Source: JAZIHH01 sp036678685
GTDB lineage: Bacteria; Bacillota; UBA4882; UBA10575
Assembly (NCBI GenBank): GCA_036678685.1
Contig: JAZIHH010000016.1
Coordinates: 1-64,000, forward strand
Direction: 5' to 3'
Length of the DNA stretch: 64,000 bases
Part shown: positions 32,536-41,444 of the stretch, one piece after another
Position numbering within the stretch: position 1 is the first letter of the stretch
Layout: each line of letters opens with the position of its first letter
Notes under the pieces: generated by a model
What the model saw: the letters and a program-made list of their open reading frames with translations, nothing else
What the model was told of the DNA's origin: nothing
The model's database searches: none
Translations under genes and position numbers: made by a program

Positions 32536-34055
32536 TTTTGCGTCGGTATCAGAAGCCGCACCTGAAAACTGCGGGTCGGAATCTTCCGCACCCGGTTGGC
32601 GTCTCTAAATTCCACCCGGTTGATCTCAGGAAAAGCGGCCAGTTCCTTTCTGGCTTCTTCCAGTGTTTTCCCGGCAATGGCCTGAAACACCTTTTGCCGG
32701 TCGATGTGACCCCGGATTTTTGCCGCCGCGCGTACATACAATTCGGAGCGCCGCAGGTCATTGGCGCCCACCCGCAGGTCGCGCACGACAATTTCCTCGC
32801 CCACCGGCACAAAACCCCCCGGCATGGTTTGTTGCAGATGGTATTGCAACCACTTATACAACGTGGTTCTGTTCAGTACGCCCGCTCTTAAGCGGTAAGA
32901 TAATCTGACGTTCAAAATTTCCCCTTCCGCTCCCACCGGCGGGTCCGGCTTAATACTTTCCACTTCCTTATATACCAGGTCGGGCAGGAGAAGATAATCT
33001 TTTTCCACCATTTCCTTTAAATCTTCTTCCGCCCGGAACCGCATCTGTCTTTCCACTTCTTCCTTGGCCCGGAGAAAATCCTTTTCGTCAACCACAGCCA
33101 CCATCCGGTCTTCCCCGGACGTGAAGGGAACCAAGTTAATCACCTGCAGGCTTCTGGCCAACGGTCCTTCGATTCTGGTAATGGTTCTTTCCTTCACATT
33201 GCCGATGGTTCCTTTTTCCAAGGCCTCCACGTCAACTTCAACCCGCCCGTAAACTTCCCCGGTAGGCACACCCATTTCATACTGGGTTGTCTTCCCCGGC
33301 ACGATTGCCCCGGCGGTGGTGACAAATTTTTGCCCGGTTTCCGTCGCCACGATAACCCCTTCGGCGACGACCACCGGGTTGGCACTACTGTTAATAAAGA
33401 CCACCGTGCCGCGGGCCGGAAGAAAACCCACGGCCTTTTTGCCCGTCGTCGGCTGGGTGTAGGAAACTTCTCCTCTCCGTTCCAGCAGGCGCAGGGGCAG
33501 GCGGTTCTGGGTGATCTCCCGTTCAGAGAAGTTTACACCGGCTTCCCCCTGCGCGGAATAGGTCCATTCTTGGACCACCGGATGAATAATCAAAGTTACC
33601 CGGGGATAAAACAATAAAAATAAGCCCAGCAAAAGGGTGAAAAAAGTGAAAACCAGAGCAACCGTGAGTCTCCCCCCGGGCAAAGAGGTTCCGGGCGGGG
33701 CCGGGCGGCTCTCTTCCGAGGCGGCGGCCCCCCCCGCCGGACCGTTAAGGTTGAGAGGCAATCTTTCATAGGTATATTCTTGAGGGATCCCCCGCTGTTC
33801 TATCGTATCGTCAACTTTAATCCCCAAACGGCGGGCGGCTTTTTTGGCCGCCCGGTCCCGGATGACCAAAATTAAAGTCTTTTCTTCTTCTTCGCTATAA
33901 AACTTTAATAACCGTAAATTTATTTCATGGCGCAAAAGAGGGACCCGGCCGTTGGAAAAAAGGATTACCCGCGAAGCGGGGGTCTCTCTTATCTTCTGGA
34001 TTAACCCCTGAACGGTATCATCCTTTTTTACCGGTATGACCTCTGCTTTGGCCAC
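32532..34055 (-). CDS. Membrane-anchored protein with baseplate J/gp47-like domain
   Basis: 507 residues. A cytoplasmic N-terminal domain (1-110) contains ILFSNGRVPLLRHEINLRLL and LILVIRDRAAKKAARRLGIK. A proline-rich linker and one membrane segment (about 130-150, LTVALVFTFFTLLLGLFLLF) follow. The long outside domain (GFLPARGTVVFINSSANPVV, then VTTAGAIVPGKTTQYEMGVP) resembles the baseplate-J-like fold of proteins found near ruvX in Firmicutes. No phage genes are nearby, so it is not a prophage part. Function is unknown. Confidence 0.65.
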   Translation of the reverse strand: MAKAEVIPVKKDDTVQGLIQKIRETPASRVILFSNGRVPLLRHEINLRLLKFYSEEEEKTLILVIRDRAAKKAARRLGIKVDDTIEQRGIPQEYTYERLPLNLNGPAGGAAASEESRPAPPGTSLPGGRLTVALVFTFFTLLLGLFLLFYPRVTLIIHPVVQEWTYSAQGEAGVNFSEREITQNRLPLRLLERRGEVSYTQPTTGKKAVGFLPARGTVVFINSSANPVVVAEGVIVATETGQKFVTTAGAIVPGKTTQYEMGVPTGEVYGRVEVDVEALEKGTIGNVKERTITRIEGPLARSLQVINLVPFTSGEDRMVAVVDEKDFLRAKEEVERQMRFRAEEDLKEMVEKDYLLLPDLVYKEVESIKPDPPVGAEGEILNVRLSYRLRAGVLNRTTLYKWLQYHLQQTMPGGFVPVGEEIVVRDLRVGANDLRRSELYVRAAAKIRGHIDRQKVFQAIAGKTLEEARKELAAFPEINRVEFRDANRVRKIPTRSFQVRLLIPTQK

Positions 34056-34173
34056 TATCCTCGTCCCTCCTTCACCAAAGGGGGCAGCGCAACGTTTTGC
34101 CGTCTTAATATAAAATAAAGAAGGTTATTCTTTTTTACAGACCAATTATATAATTATATAATAATCCATTTTT

Positions 34174-34203
34174 ATCATATCTTAAAGACGCCTTCACTGT
34201 CAA
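34174..34203 (-). promoter_or_regulatory. Promoter of the baseplate-J-like / aldo-keto reductase / ruvX / DUF1292 operon
   Basis: TTGACA (34198-34203), 18 nt and TATGAT (34174-34179) on the minus strand. Just downstream in the leader is a palindromic AT block (ATTATATAATTATATAAT) that might bind a regulator. Confidence 0.65.
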
Positions 34204-34229
34204 TCAGAACGCCCGGCGGCAAAGAAAGA

Positions 34230-34258
34230 TAAAAAAAAAAGCCCCGCCGGGCGCCTCT
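34230..34258 (-). terminator. Terminator of the 66-residue membrane protein gene
   Basis: On the minus strand a GC hairpin (GCGCCCGGCGGGGC, one bulged base) is followed by ten T. It lies just after the small gene at 34272-34472. Confidence 0.75.
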
Positions 34259-34271
34259 TTTCCCACTGTAT

Positions 34272-34472
34272 TCAGTTTTTTCGCAACAACATTCCCATCG
34301 GTATTAATCGATATAGACCCCGCATTCTGCCGGCAAGGTAGCTCATTATTCTTTTCATCCCGGAGCGGTTCTCCCGCCTTTGTGCCTCTTTTCTCCGTTT
34401 AATCATCAATAAAGTCCCGGCTGCCGCGCCAAATAAACTCCCGGTCAAGATACTCCGGAACAACCTGTTCAT
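34272..34472 (-). CDS. Small membrane protein, 66 residues, unknown
   Basis: The N-terminus has a glycine-rich membrane segment (RSILTGSLFGAAAGTLLMI), then a strongly basic stretch (KRRKEAQRRENRSGMKRIM) and an amphipathic tail. The pattern is like YtxH-type small envelope or stress proteins, but similarity is too low to name it. AAGGAGGTGGGCGGGG before the ATG and the terminator after the stop support a real gene. It follows mnmA on the same strand. Confidence 0.7.
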   Translation of the reverse strand: MNRLFRSILTGSLFGAAAGTLLMIKRRKEAQRRENRSGMKRIMSYLAGRMRGLYRLIPMGMLLRKN

Positions 34473-34553
34473 CCCCGCCCACCTCCTTGGTGTTGTTTTT
34501 TACCGGAATCGGAGTTAGTATAACCCGGGGCGAAAAGGTTAACCCCGTCAAAG

Positions 34554-35615
34554 TCAGGTAATAAAACCACCGCCCAAAACCAGATCCTTCCGGTAAAAAA
34601 CCGCCGCCTGTCCCGGAGTGACCGCCCGCTGGGGGCGGGAAAACCGGATCCATGCCCCGTCTCCCTCCGGCTGGATGAGGGCGGCAGCCGCCTCGGCGGA
34701 ATACCTGATTTTAACTTCCGCCGTCAACGGGGAGCGGGGAGGAGGGATGCTTACCCAGTTAATCCCAGTCACCCGGCACTCCCCGCGAAAAACTTCCTCA
34801 TCTTTGCCCACAACAACCTGTTTTTTTTCCGGACGGAGAGCAATCACGTAATAAGGGGTCCCGCCGCCAATGCCCAGCCCTTTGCGTTGCCCGATTGTAT
34901 AAAAGGCCACTCCTTTATGGCGGCCTAAAACCCGGCCGGCCGTATCCACGATCTCACCGGGTTGCAGGGCGTCGGGACGCCTTTTTTGCAAAAAAAGGCC
35001 GTAGTCGTGTTCGGGGATAAAGCATATTTCCTGGCTTTCCGGCTTACCGGCCACCGGGATTTTCTTGTCCCGGGCGATGGCCCTCACTTCTTCTTTGGTA
35101 TATTCCCCCAACGGAAAGATACTCTTGGCCAGTTGTTGCTGGGAAAGGGTAAATAATACGTAGCTCTGGTCCTTTTTTCCGTCTTTCCCCTGCAGCAAGG
35201 TGAAGCGTCCGGTGGCGGAATCATATCCTCTCCGGGCGTAATGGCCGGTGGCAATATAGCCGGCCTTTAAAATTTCCGCCTGCCGGACCAAAGCGGCAAA
35301 TTTAACCCGGTTATTACAGACAACGCAAGGATTGGGCGTCCTCCCTTCCAAATAGGAGTCGACAAAATACTCTACCACTTCCCGGGTGAATATTTCCCGG
35401 GAATCCAGAACATAAAAGGGAATTCCCAGCTTTTCCGCGACCCGGCGGGCATCGTTCACCCCTGCCGGTTCGTCTTTAGTTGTTCCCGCCGGCGGCTCCG
35501 GTTCCCACATCCGCAAAGTTACCCCGATCACCTCGTACCCGGCCTCCTGCAGGAGGACGGCGGCAACGGAGCTGTCGACCCCGCCGCTCATGGCTACCAC
35601 CACCCGCTCAGCCAT
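34554..35615 (-). CDS. mnmA: tRNA-specific 2-thiouridylase MnmA
   Basis: A 353-residue enzyme that thiolates U34 of Lys, Glu and Gln tRNAs. It has the PP-loop VVAMSGGVDSSVAAVLL (about 5-21). The catalytic cysteines lie in GRTPNPCVVCNNRVKF (about 90-105) and SQEICFIPEHDYGLF (about 195-210). GATGHYARRG and GQRKGLGIGGG are also typical. GGAGGT precedes the ATG. Confidence 0.96.
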   Translation of the reverse strand: MAERVVVAMSGGVDSSVAAVLLQEAGYEVIGVTLRMWEPEPPAGTTKDEPAGVNDARRVAEKLGIPFYVLDSREIFTREVVEYFVDSYLEGRTPNPCVVCNNRVKFAALVRQAEILKAGYIATGHYARRGYDSATGRFTLLQGKDGKKDQSYVLFTLSQQQLAKSIFPLGEYTKEEVRAIARDKKIPVAGKPESQEICFIPEHDYGLFLQKRRPDALQPGEIVDTAGRVLGRHKGVAFYTIGQRKGLGIGGGTPYYVIALRPEKKQVVVGKDEEVFRGECRVTGINWVSIPPPRSPLTAEVKIRYSAEAAAALIQPEGDGAWIRFSRPQRAVTPGQAAVFYRKDLVLGGGFIT

Positions 35616-35685
35616 GAATACCTCCGGTTATAGAAACGGCCGTTCCTTCCTTGTCCATAACTCAACCTCCATTTTTTCTTTTCTC

Positions 35686-36993
35686 TTACCCGGAGACGGA
35701 ATTGTCCCCGGCTTTGGCCGGCTGGAACCTTAACACAGGGGGAGGCGAAGAGAAAGCCGCCACCGCCGCTGCCACCGGCAAAACCATCAGCAGAATCAAG
35801 GCTTCCCGGTAACCGCCCAGTAAATCATAGGCCAGACCCAACGGGAGAGGGCCAAGGGACGAACCCAAAACCCCCGCGGTCATCGACATACTGCGAATCC
35901 CCGGCAGGTATTTTACTCCGTAGTAATTCGGCCAGATCACCTGCATGCCGACATTTTCAAAAGAGCTGAATACCCCCAAGACAAGGCTGAAGCCGATTAA
36001 AGACCATTTTGCTTTTCCTATGTAAAGAAGAAATACCGTCAGTGACAAAAGAAAGTAATTGAGGCCAAGCACCCGGTGGACCTTTAGCCGGTCGATTACC
36101 CGGCCGACCGGGATCAGAAGCACCGACTGAACGACGGAAAAAATACTCAGAAGCAAGGCCGCATAAGACGAGGAAAATCCCTTTTCTTCCACAAGCGAGA
36201 CAATATGAAAGAGAATCCCGGCATTCACCAGGGCCGAAACCGCCTGACAAAACAGCAACTGCCAAAAAACTCTTGTCCTCAACACTTGTTCCAGGGTCCA
36301 AACCGGCTCAGCGTCCCCTTGGGCGCTGTAGTGCGCACCGTTGTCCCGGTCCTCCCCGTGCTCGCCGGGGAAAACTCCGAATTCCTCCGGGCTGTCTCTC
36401 GTCAGGAGCCAGCTCAGGGGAACCATCACACCGAGCAGGACCACCGCCCACACCGACCAGGTGAATTGCAGGCCGTAACTCATAAGCAGACGGTTGTTGA
36501 GAGGGGGCAAAAATGTACAGCCAACGCCCAGACCCAAAACCACGAAACTCATGGCAAAGCCCCGCCGCCGGGTGAACCATTTGGGGATCAGGGTATTGGC
36601 GGCCAAATTAAGCGCTCCCTGGCCAAAATAACGCAGGCCGGCAAAACCGGCAAAAAGCATGGCCAAGTTCCGGATAAAACTCATCCACAGACAGGAGAGG
36701 CCCAACAGGAACGCGACCACCGTCATCATAACGCGATGCCCGTACCGGTCGAGCAACCTTCCCATGACATAAAGAAACGAACCGGCCAACAAGGTGGCGG
36801 CGGAGTAAAAACCGGAAACCACCGAACGGCTCCAGCCGAAATTGGTAATATACTGGTCAATAAAGACCGAGATGGAAATCGTCTGCCCCAGCCCGGACAA
36901 GAACATGGCCAGGCTGCCCAGGCCGACAATCACCCAGCCGTAATAAAAGGAGGCAACCGGCGGGCGGATCCCGCCGGCCTTTTTTCTCACCAT
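35686..36993 (-). CDS. MFS transporter, oxalate/formate-antiporter-like family
   Basis: A 435-residue membrane protein with about 12 hydrophobic segments. FYYGWVIVGLGSLAMFLSGL near the start, then GWSRSVVSGFYSAATLLAGS and the loop GRLLDRYGHRVMM, fit the OFA-type MFS group, which moves small organic acids. The substrate is unknown. Its ATG overlaps the tex stop (TAATG), so translation may be coupled to tex, although a functional link is not obvious. Confidence 0.88.
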   Translation of the reverse strand: MVRKKAGGIRPPVASFYYGWVIVGLGSLAMFLSGLGQTISISVFIDQYITNFGWSRSVVSGFYSAATLLAGSFLYVMGRLLDRYGHRVMMTVVAFLLGLSCLWMSFIRNLAMLFAGFAGLRYFGQGALNLAANTLIPKWFTRRRGFAMSFVVLGLGVGCTFLPPLNNRLLMSYGLQFTWSVWAVVLLGVMVPLSWLLTRDSPEEFGVFPGEHGEDRDNGAHYSAQGDAEPVWTLEQVLRTRVFWQLLFCQAVSALVNAGILFHIVSLVEEKGFSSSYAALLLSIFSVVQSVLLIPVGRVIDRLKVHRVLGLNYFLLSLTVFLLYIGKAKWSLIGFSLVLGVFSSFENVGMQVIWPNYYGVKYLPGIRSMSMTAGVLGSSLGPLPLGLAYDLLGGYREALILLMVLPVAAAVAAFSSPPPVLRFQPAKAGDNSVSG

Positions 36994-39185
36994 TAAAATG
37001 CTCCTTTACTTTCTTCCCCGGCGGCCGGCAGTTTCATACTCAAGGCGATCCGTTTTCTTTCCAAATCCACTTTTAAGACCATCACCTCAACGATCTCCCC
37101 GGCCGAGACCACCGCCAGGGGATCTTTGACAAATTCCCGGCTCATTTCGGAGATATGCACCAGCCCGTCCTCTTCGACCCCGATATCCACAAAGGCCCCG
37201 AAATCCACCACATTGCGGACGGTTCCTTTTAAAATCATCCCCTCCCGCAGGTTTTCGAGGGAGATAATCCCGCGGCGAAAGACCGGCGGCGGCAGATCCT
37301 CCCGGGGATCACGGCCGGGTTTTTTCAAGGCCTCAATAATATCAGTCAGCGTGGGTAAGCCGATCTCAAGCCTGCCGGCCAGTTCCGCCGGGGAAAGTTT
37401 CTCCAGGCTTTGGCGTAAAGAATGGAGCTTTTCACGGTTTTCCAGATCAGACGGGGAATATCCCAATAATCTCATAACTTCGGCCGCCGGCCGGTATGAT
37501 TCCGGGTGAATCGGAGTTCTGGCCAAGGGATCCTCGCTGCTGTAAAGGCGCAAAAAACCCGCCGCCTGACGGAACGTCTTTTCGCCAAAACCTTTAACCA
37601 GCAGTAGCTCTTCACGTTTTTTAAACTCGCCCACCGTTTCCCGGCGGGCAACCACCGCCGCTGCCGTCCTGGCGTTCAAACCGGCCACGTACCGTAAAAG
37701 CGCCGGCGAAGCCGTATTAACGTCCACCCCGACGTGATTGACGCAACTTTCCACCACCTGTTCCAGTTTTTCCTTCAGCCGGGCGGGACTGACGTCATGC
37801 TGGTAAAGGCCTACTCCGATCGAACGCGGATCAATCTTTACCAGCTCCGCCAGGGGATCCTGCAGGCGCCGGGCAATGGAAACCGCCCCCCGCAGGGAGA
37901 CGTCGAGCCCGGGAAGTTCCGCTTTGGCCAGAGGGGAGGCGGAGTAAACCGACGCCCCGGCCTCGTCCACCACAATGTATTGCAGCCGGTCCCCGGTTTT
38001 TTCAATAAGCTCTGTCACCAGTTTTTCCGTTTCCCGGCAAGCTGTTCCGTTACCGATCGCAATCACGTCGACCCGGTATTGCTTTACCAACCCTTCCAAA
38101 ACAGTACGGGCTTGCTCCCACTGGTTCTGCGGGGCATGGGGATAAACCGTTTCCGTGGCGAGGAGCCGTCCTGTCCGGTCCACCACCGCCACCTTGGACC
38201 CGGTCCGGTAGCCCGGGTCGATCCCCAGCACCGTTTTTCCCCGCACCGGGGGTTGCAGAAGCAGTTTCTTAAGGTTGGCGGCAAATACCTTGACGGCATG
38301 TTCCTCGGCTGTTTCCCACAGCTGACTGCGGATCTCCCTTTCCATAGCCGGCTGGAGCAACCGTTTATAGCTGTCCTCAAGCGCAGCCGCCACATGTTCC
38401 CGGCCGGGGAAATCCGGTCCGGAGAGATATTTTTTCCGCAGGATCCCGAGGATCTCTTCATCCGGCGCCAGAATGGTCACTTTTAAGATTTTCTCCTTTT
38501 CCCCCCTGTTAATCGCCAAAAACCTGTGGGGGGGCATCTTGGCCACCGCTTCCCGGTAATTATAGTATGTTTCATAAACCGTCCGTTCCTCAGTAAGCGC
38601 CTGCGAGACCAAAATCCCTTTTTCCCAATACAAAGTACGGGCCGCCTGCCGGATTTCGGCATCCTCCGCCACCCATTCGGCGATAATGTCCCGTACCCCC
38701 TGCAGGACTTCCTCCACGCCGGGCAATTCCTTTCCGGGATCAATATATTTTCCGGCTTCCACGTCCAAATTCAGCCCGGCCGTTTGATGGGTAAATAGAA
38801 GTCGGGCCAGGGGTTCCAAGCCTTTGGCCCGGGCTTTGGCCGCTCTGGTCTGTCGCTTGGGACGGAACGGCAAGTAAAGATCTTCGACCACCTGCAGAAT
38901 TTTGGCTTCCCTGATCTTCTTCTCCAGTTCCGGCGTTAATTTTCCCTGCTCGGCAATGAGCCGCAAAACCTCTTCTTTGCGCCGGGACAAATTTCGCAGG
39001 TAATTTAGTCTCTCCGCCAGGCTGCGCAAGGTCTCCTCGTCCAGGTTTCCGGTGACTTCCTTGCGGTAACGGGCAATAAAGGGAATGGTATTGCCTTCGT
39101 CCAAAAGCCCTACGGTGCGCTCCACCTGTCCCGGAGTCACCGCCAATTCTCCGGCGATAACCGCCCAAATCTCCTGTTCCGTCAT
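36993..39185 (-). CDS. tex: Tex-family S1 RNA-binding protein
   Basis: About 730 residues, normal for Tex/YhgF. It has the N-terminal helical domain (TIPFIARYRKEVTGNLDEET), a YqgF-like RNase H fold (VLGIDPGYRTGSKVAVVDRT), helix-hairpin-helix repeats (VDVNTASPALLRYVAGLNAR and LLVKGFGEKTFRQAAGFLRL) and a C-terminal S1 domain (LREGMILKGTVRNVVDFGAF, then VDIGVEEDGLVHISEMS). It is thought to act in transcription or RNA metabolism. The frame opens at 39353, upstream of the promoter start; the ATG at 39185 with GGAGGG is the true start. Confidence 0.95.
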   Translation of the reverse strand: MTEQEIWAVIAGELAVTPGQVERTVGLLDEGNTIPFIARYRKEVTGNLDEETLRSLAERLNYLRNLSRRKEEVLRLIAEQGKLTPELEKKIREAKILQVVEDLYLPFRPKRQTRAAKARAKGLEPLARLLFTHQTAGLNLDVEAGKYIDPGKELPGVEEVLQGVRDIIAEWVAEDAEIRQAARTLYWEKGILVSQALTEERTVYETYYNYREAVAKMPPHRFLAINRGEKEKILKVTILAPDEEILGILRKKYLSGPDFPGREHVAAALEDSYKRLLQPAMEREIRSQLWETAEEHAVKVFAANLKKLLLQPPVRGKTVLGIDPGYRTGSKVAVVDRTGRLLATETVYPHAPQNQWEQARTVLEGLVKQYRVDVIAIGNGTACRETEKLVTELIEKTGDRLQYIVVDEAGASVYSASPLAKAELPGLDVSLRGAVSIARRLQDPLAELVKIDPRSIGVGLYQHDVSPARLKEKLEQVVESCVNHVGVDVNTASPALLRYVAGLNARTAAAVVARRETVGEFKKREELLLVKGFGEKTFRQAAGFLRLYSSEDPLARTPIHPESYRPAAEVMRLLGYSPSDLENREKLHSLRQSLEKLSPAELAGRLEIGLPTLTDIIEALKKPGRDPREDLPPPVFRRGIISLENLREGMILKGTVRNVVDFGAFVDIGVEEDGLVHISEMSREFVKDPLAVVSAGEIVEVMVLKVDLERKRIALSMKLPAAGEESKGAF

Positions 39186-39257
39186 GTCAATCCCTCCACC
39201 CCGCGCCGGTTCAAATCCATGACCTGCGTTGAATTGCAAAATTCCACCCGCGGATCC

Positions 39258-39283
39258 AAAAAAAGGCGCCTCTTCCGCCGCCT
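39258..39283 (-). terminator. Hairpin with U-run in the tex leader (possible attenuator)
   Basis: On the minus strand AGGCG / CGCCT pairs around a loop of about 10 nt and is followed at once by TTTTTTT. It lies only about 10-35 nt after the predicted tex start site, inside the leader of roughly 105 nt. It could end most transcripts early unless relieved. Confidence 0.5.
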
Positions 39284-39297
39284 CTTTCTCTCTCCTC

Positions 39298-39326
39298 ATT
39301 ATACCTTCTAATTTATTCCCCGGCAA
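39298..39326 (-). promoter_or_regulatory. Promoter of tex
   Basis: TTGCCG (39321-39326), 17 nt and TATAAT (39298-39303) on the minus strand. The 211 nt from 39327 to 39537, up to the end of the broken dehydrogenase gene, show no gene and no clear terminator. Confidence 0.7.
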
Positions 39327-39537
39327 GCAAATTTCTTTAAGGGATGGTGTCAAGATATTGTAGATTTTTTGTGATCCCCATTCAATAAGACGAAAAAAAC
39401 CCTTAACTCCAGGGCAGAGGAAAACTGAACGCGATCCGGAAAACGAAGAAAGTTTTACTTAAATTGCCCAGTGTTGAAAGTTAAGAGGGTTAAGAGGTTG
39501 GACTACTTCTTTTCCCACCCGGGAGCTTCTATTCGTC

Positions 39538-40503
39538 TCAGACCGAGTCATTGACTAGAAATGGCGGCTTTTTCCCCGATAGTCCGGCCACTAAATTATC
39601 CACCGCCATCTTCCCCATCCTAACGATCGCCTCATAAGTATGGGCCCCGATATGAGAAGTCAACACCACGTTATCTAAAGAAAAATACCTTGAATCCACC
39701 GGTGGTTCTATTTCGTAAACATCCAACCCCGCCCCGGCTATTTTTTTAGCTTCTAAAGCCCGGAAAAGGGCTTCATCGTCAACTACACCACCCCGGGCGG
39801 TGTTGATAAGAATCGCCGACTGTTTCATCATTGCCAATTCCCTGCCGGAGATGAGATGATAAGTATCCTTGGTCAGGGGTACATGAAGACTGACAATATC
39901 AGCGGCAGCCAACAACTCGTTTAATGGCAAATAAGTCGCATCCACTGTCCGGGCCCATTCCAGATCGGGGTAAAGATCATATCCGATAATTTTTAGCCCA
40001 AAACCTTTGGCCAGAACAGCCACCTCCTAGGCAATCTGACCGGTCCCAATTAACCCCAGAGTTTTATCCTTAAGCTCAAATCCGTAATATCTACCCCACT
40101 TATTCTGCCGCAGCATCCGGTCGGAAAATGAGATCTGTCTGGCCACATTCAAAATAAGGCCCATGGTCAGTTCGGCAACAGCCAAAACATTGGCGCCCGG
40201 AGTGTTGGTTACCATAATTTTACGTTCGGTCGCGCAATCGATCGCAATATTATCAATTCCGACCCCATATTTAGAGATAATCTTCAATTCTGGTGCGGAA
40301 TTTAAAACTTTGGCGGTTATCGGATCTAAACCGACAATAACTCCGTGGACATCGGAAATAAGGTTAATCATCTCCTCTTCGGATAATAGACGACCATAAG
40401 GGTTAAATATTAACTCATAACCTTGGTTCTGGAGAAACTCGATTGGTTCGGTATCAATTGTGCCAAAAGTCCGGGGAGTAATCAGTATTTTTAACGCCAT
40501 CAT
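39538..40503 (-). pseudogene. D-2-hydroxyacid dehydrogenase (phosphoglycerate-dehydrogenase-like), broken by an in-frame TAG
   Basis: The two halves share one frame and together cover a whole enzyme of about 320 residues. The first part runs from MMALKILITPRTFG to LGLIGTGQIA, the start of the GxGxxG nucleotide motif. A TAG at 40027-40029 follows, then EVAVLAKGFGLKIIGYDLYP, the arginine region (INTARGGVVDDEALF) and the histidine region (VVLTSHIGAHTYEA). Relatives read GQIGKE where this reads GQIA-stop-E. The stop lies in the cofactor site, so a functional split is unlikely. A GTG three codons on lacks a spaced ribosome site. It is the last gene of the catabolic island. Confidence 0.85.
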
Positions 40504-40559
40504 GGATCTCCTTTTTACCTTTTTGTTTTCCGTCCCATCCGATAAAATACCCTTCTCTT

Positions 40560-41348
40560 TTACGGAGTTATAATCTCGACCCCGGCCATCTCAAAATCTT
40601 TCTTCATATTTTCATCAATCGCATCGGTAATCACCATATCAAGTTCGTGCACTTTGGCAAATTGTGCAAAAGAATTCTTCCCGATCTTGCTGCTGTCACA
40701 GAGTAAAATAACTTTATTCGCTGCGGCAATCATCGCTTTCTTCGTTTCCGCCTGGATAATATCGGGGGTGGTAGCTCCTTTGGTCAGTGACAACCCATTA
40801 ACCCCTAAAAAAGCTTTATCTACCGTCAACTCGGATAACATGCGGATACCTGCCGGTCCGACTGTACAATGGAAATGTTTCCGGATTGTACCACCTAAAA
40901 AGATTAAATTTATATTGGTAAATTCCTCGAGGTACCGGGCAATTTCCAGATCGTTGACGACAGCGGTAATGTTTCTTTTTTCGCCTAATTGTTTCGCAAA
41001 TTCGTAAACTGTCGTTCCGGTATCCAAAATTATGGTATCTCCGTTTTCCACTAAATCTTTAGCCAGGGTCGCAATGATCTGCTTTTCTTTTATGTTTTGC
41101 ACTTCTCTATGGCGGGTCGTCAATTCGAAACCGGCCTTGGTATTAAGCATCGCCCCTCCATGCGTGCGTATTAACAAGCGGGCTTTTTCCAATTCACGTA
41201 AATCATTACGAATAGTGGCACCGGATACTTTAAAGTAATCCATAAGTTCTGGAACAGTTACTTTTTTCTTTTTTTTTATAAGATCGAGGATGATCTGTTG
41301 CCGTTCTTCGGCAAAGATTATTTCTTTATTATTACTATTGTTATTCAC
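40560..41348 (-). CDS. DeoR-family transcriptional regulator
   Basis: A 262-residue regulator with GTG start. The N-terminal winged HTH (about 14-66) has EERQQIILDLIKKKKKVTVP and ELMDYFKVSGATIRNDLREL. The C-terminal sugar-phosphate sensor domain has DTIILDTGTTVYEFAKQL, INLIFLGGTIRKHFHCTVGP and VILLCDSSKIGKNSFAQFA. DeoR proteins usually repress sugar operons and respond to a phosphorylated intermediate. It lies between the FGGY kinase and the broken dehydrogenase, so it likely controls this island; the AT-rich 15-bp elements are candidate targets. Confidence 0.92.
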   Translation of the reverse strand: MNNNSNNKEIIFAEERQQIILDLIKKKKKVTVPELMDYFKVSGATIRNDLRELEKARLLIRTHGGAMLNTKAGFELTTRHREVQNIKEKQIIATLAKDLVENGDTIILDTGTTVYEFAKQLGEKRNITAVVNDLEIARYLEEFTNINLIFLGGTIRKHFHCTVGPAGIRMLSELTVDKAFLGVNGLSLTKGATTPDIIQAETKKAMIAAANKVILLCDSSKIGKNSFAQFAKVHELDMVITDAIDENMKKDFEMAGVEIITP

Positions 41349-41426
41349 TCAAACATTCTCCCTTTTTATTTTTCTTATCTAAACTATTAATTTGACTTGG
41401 TTTGGCTGTTATTGGTATTTAAACCT

Positions 41427-41439
41427 ATTATACCACGGA
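41427..41439 (-). promoter_or_regulatory. Extended -10 promoter element upstream of the DeoR gene
   Basis: On the minus strand TGG-TATAAT (TATAAT at 41427-41432) lies in the gap between the kinase stop and the regulator start, about 80 nt before the GTG. No strong -35 is visible. It may give the regulator its own transcript. Confidence 0.4.
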
Positions 41440-41444
41440 ATTAT

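Noticed and set aside
32532..34055. Prophage remnant, because of the baseplate-J-like domain
   Set aside because: No other phage genes are near. The protein has a membrane anchor and sits in a conserved ruvX neighbourhood.
36205..36996. Plus-strand ORF of 263 codons opposite the MFS gene
   Set aside because: Low-complexity, Gln/His/Pro-rich antisense translation of a membrane protein gene; a shadow.
40027..40029. TAG as a pyrrolysine or other recoded codon
   Set aside because: The position is in the nucleotide-binding loop where relatives have Gly-Lys. There is no sign of pyl genes in the window, so a nonsense change or sequence error is simpler.
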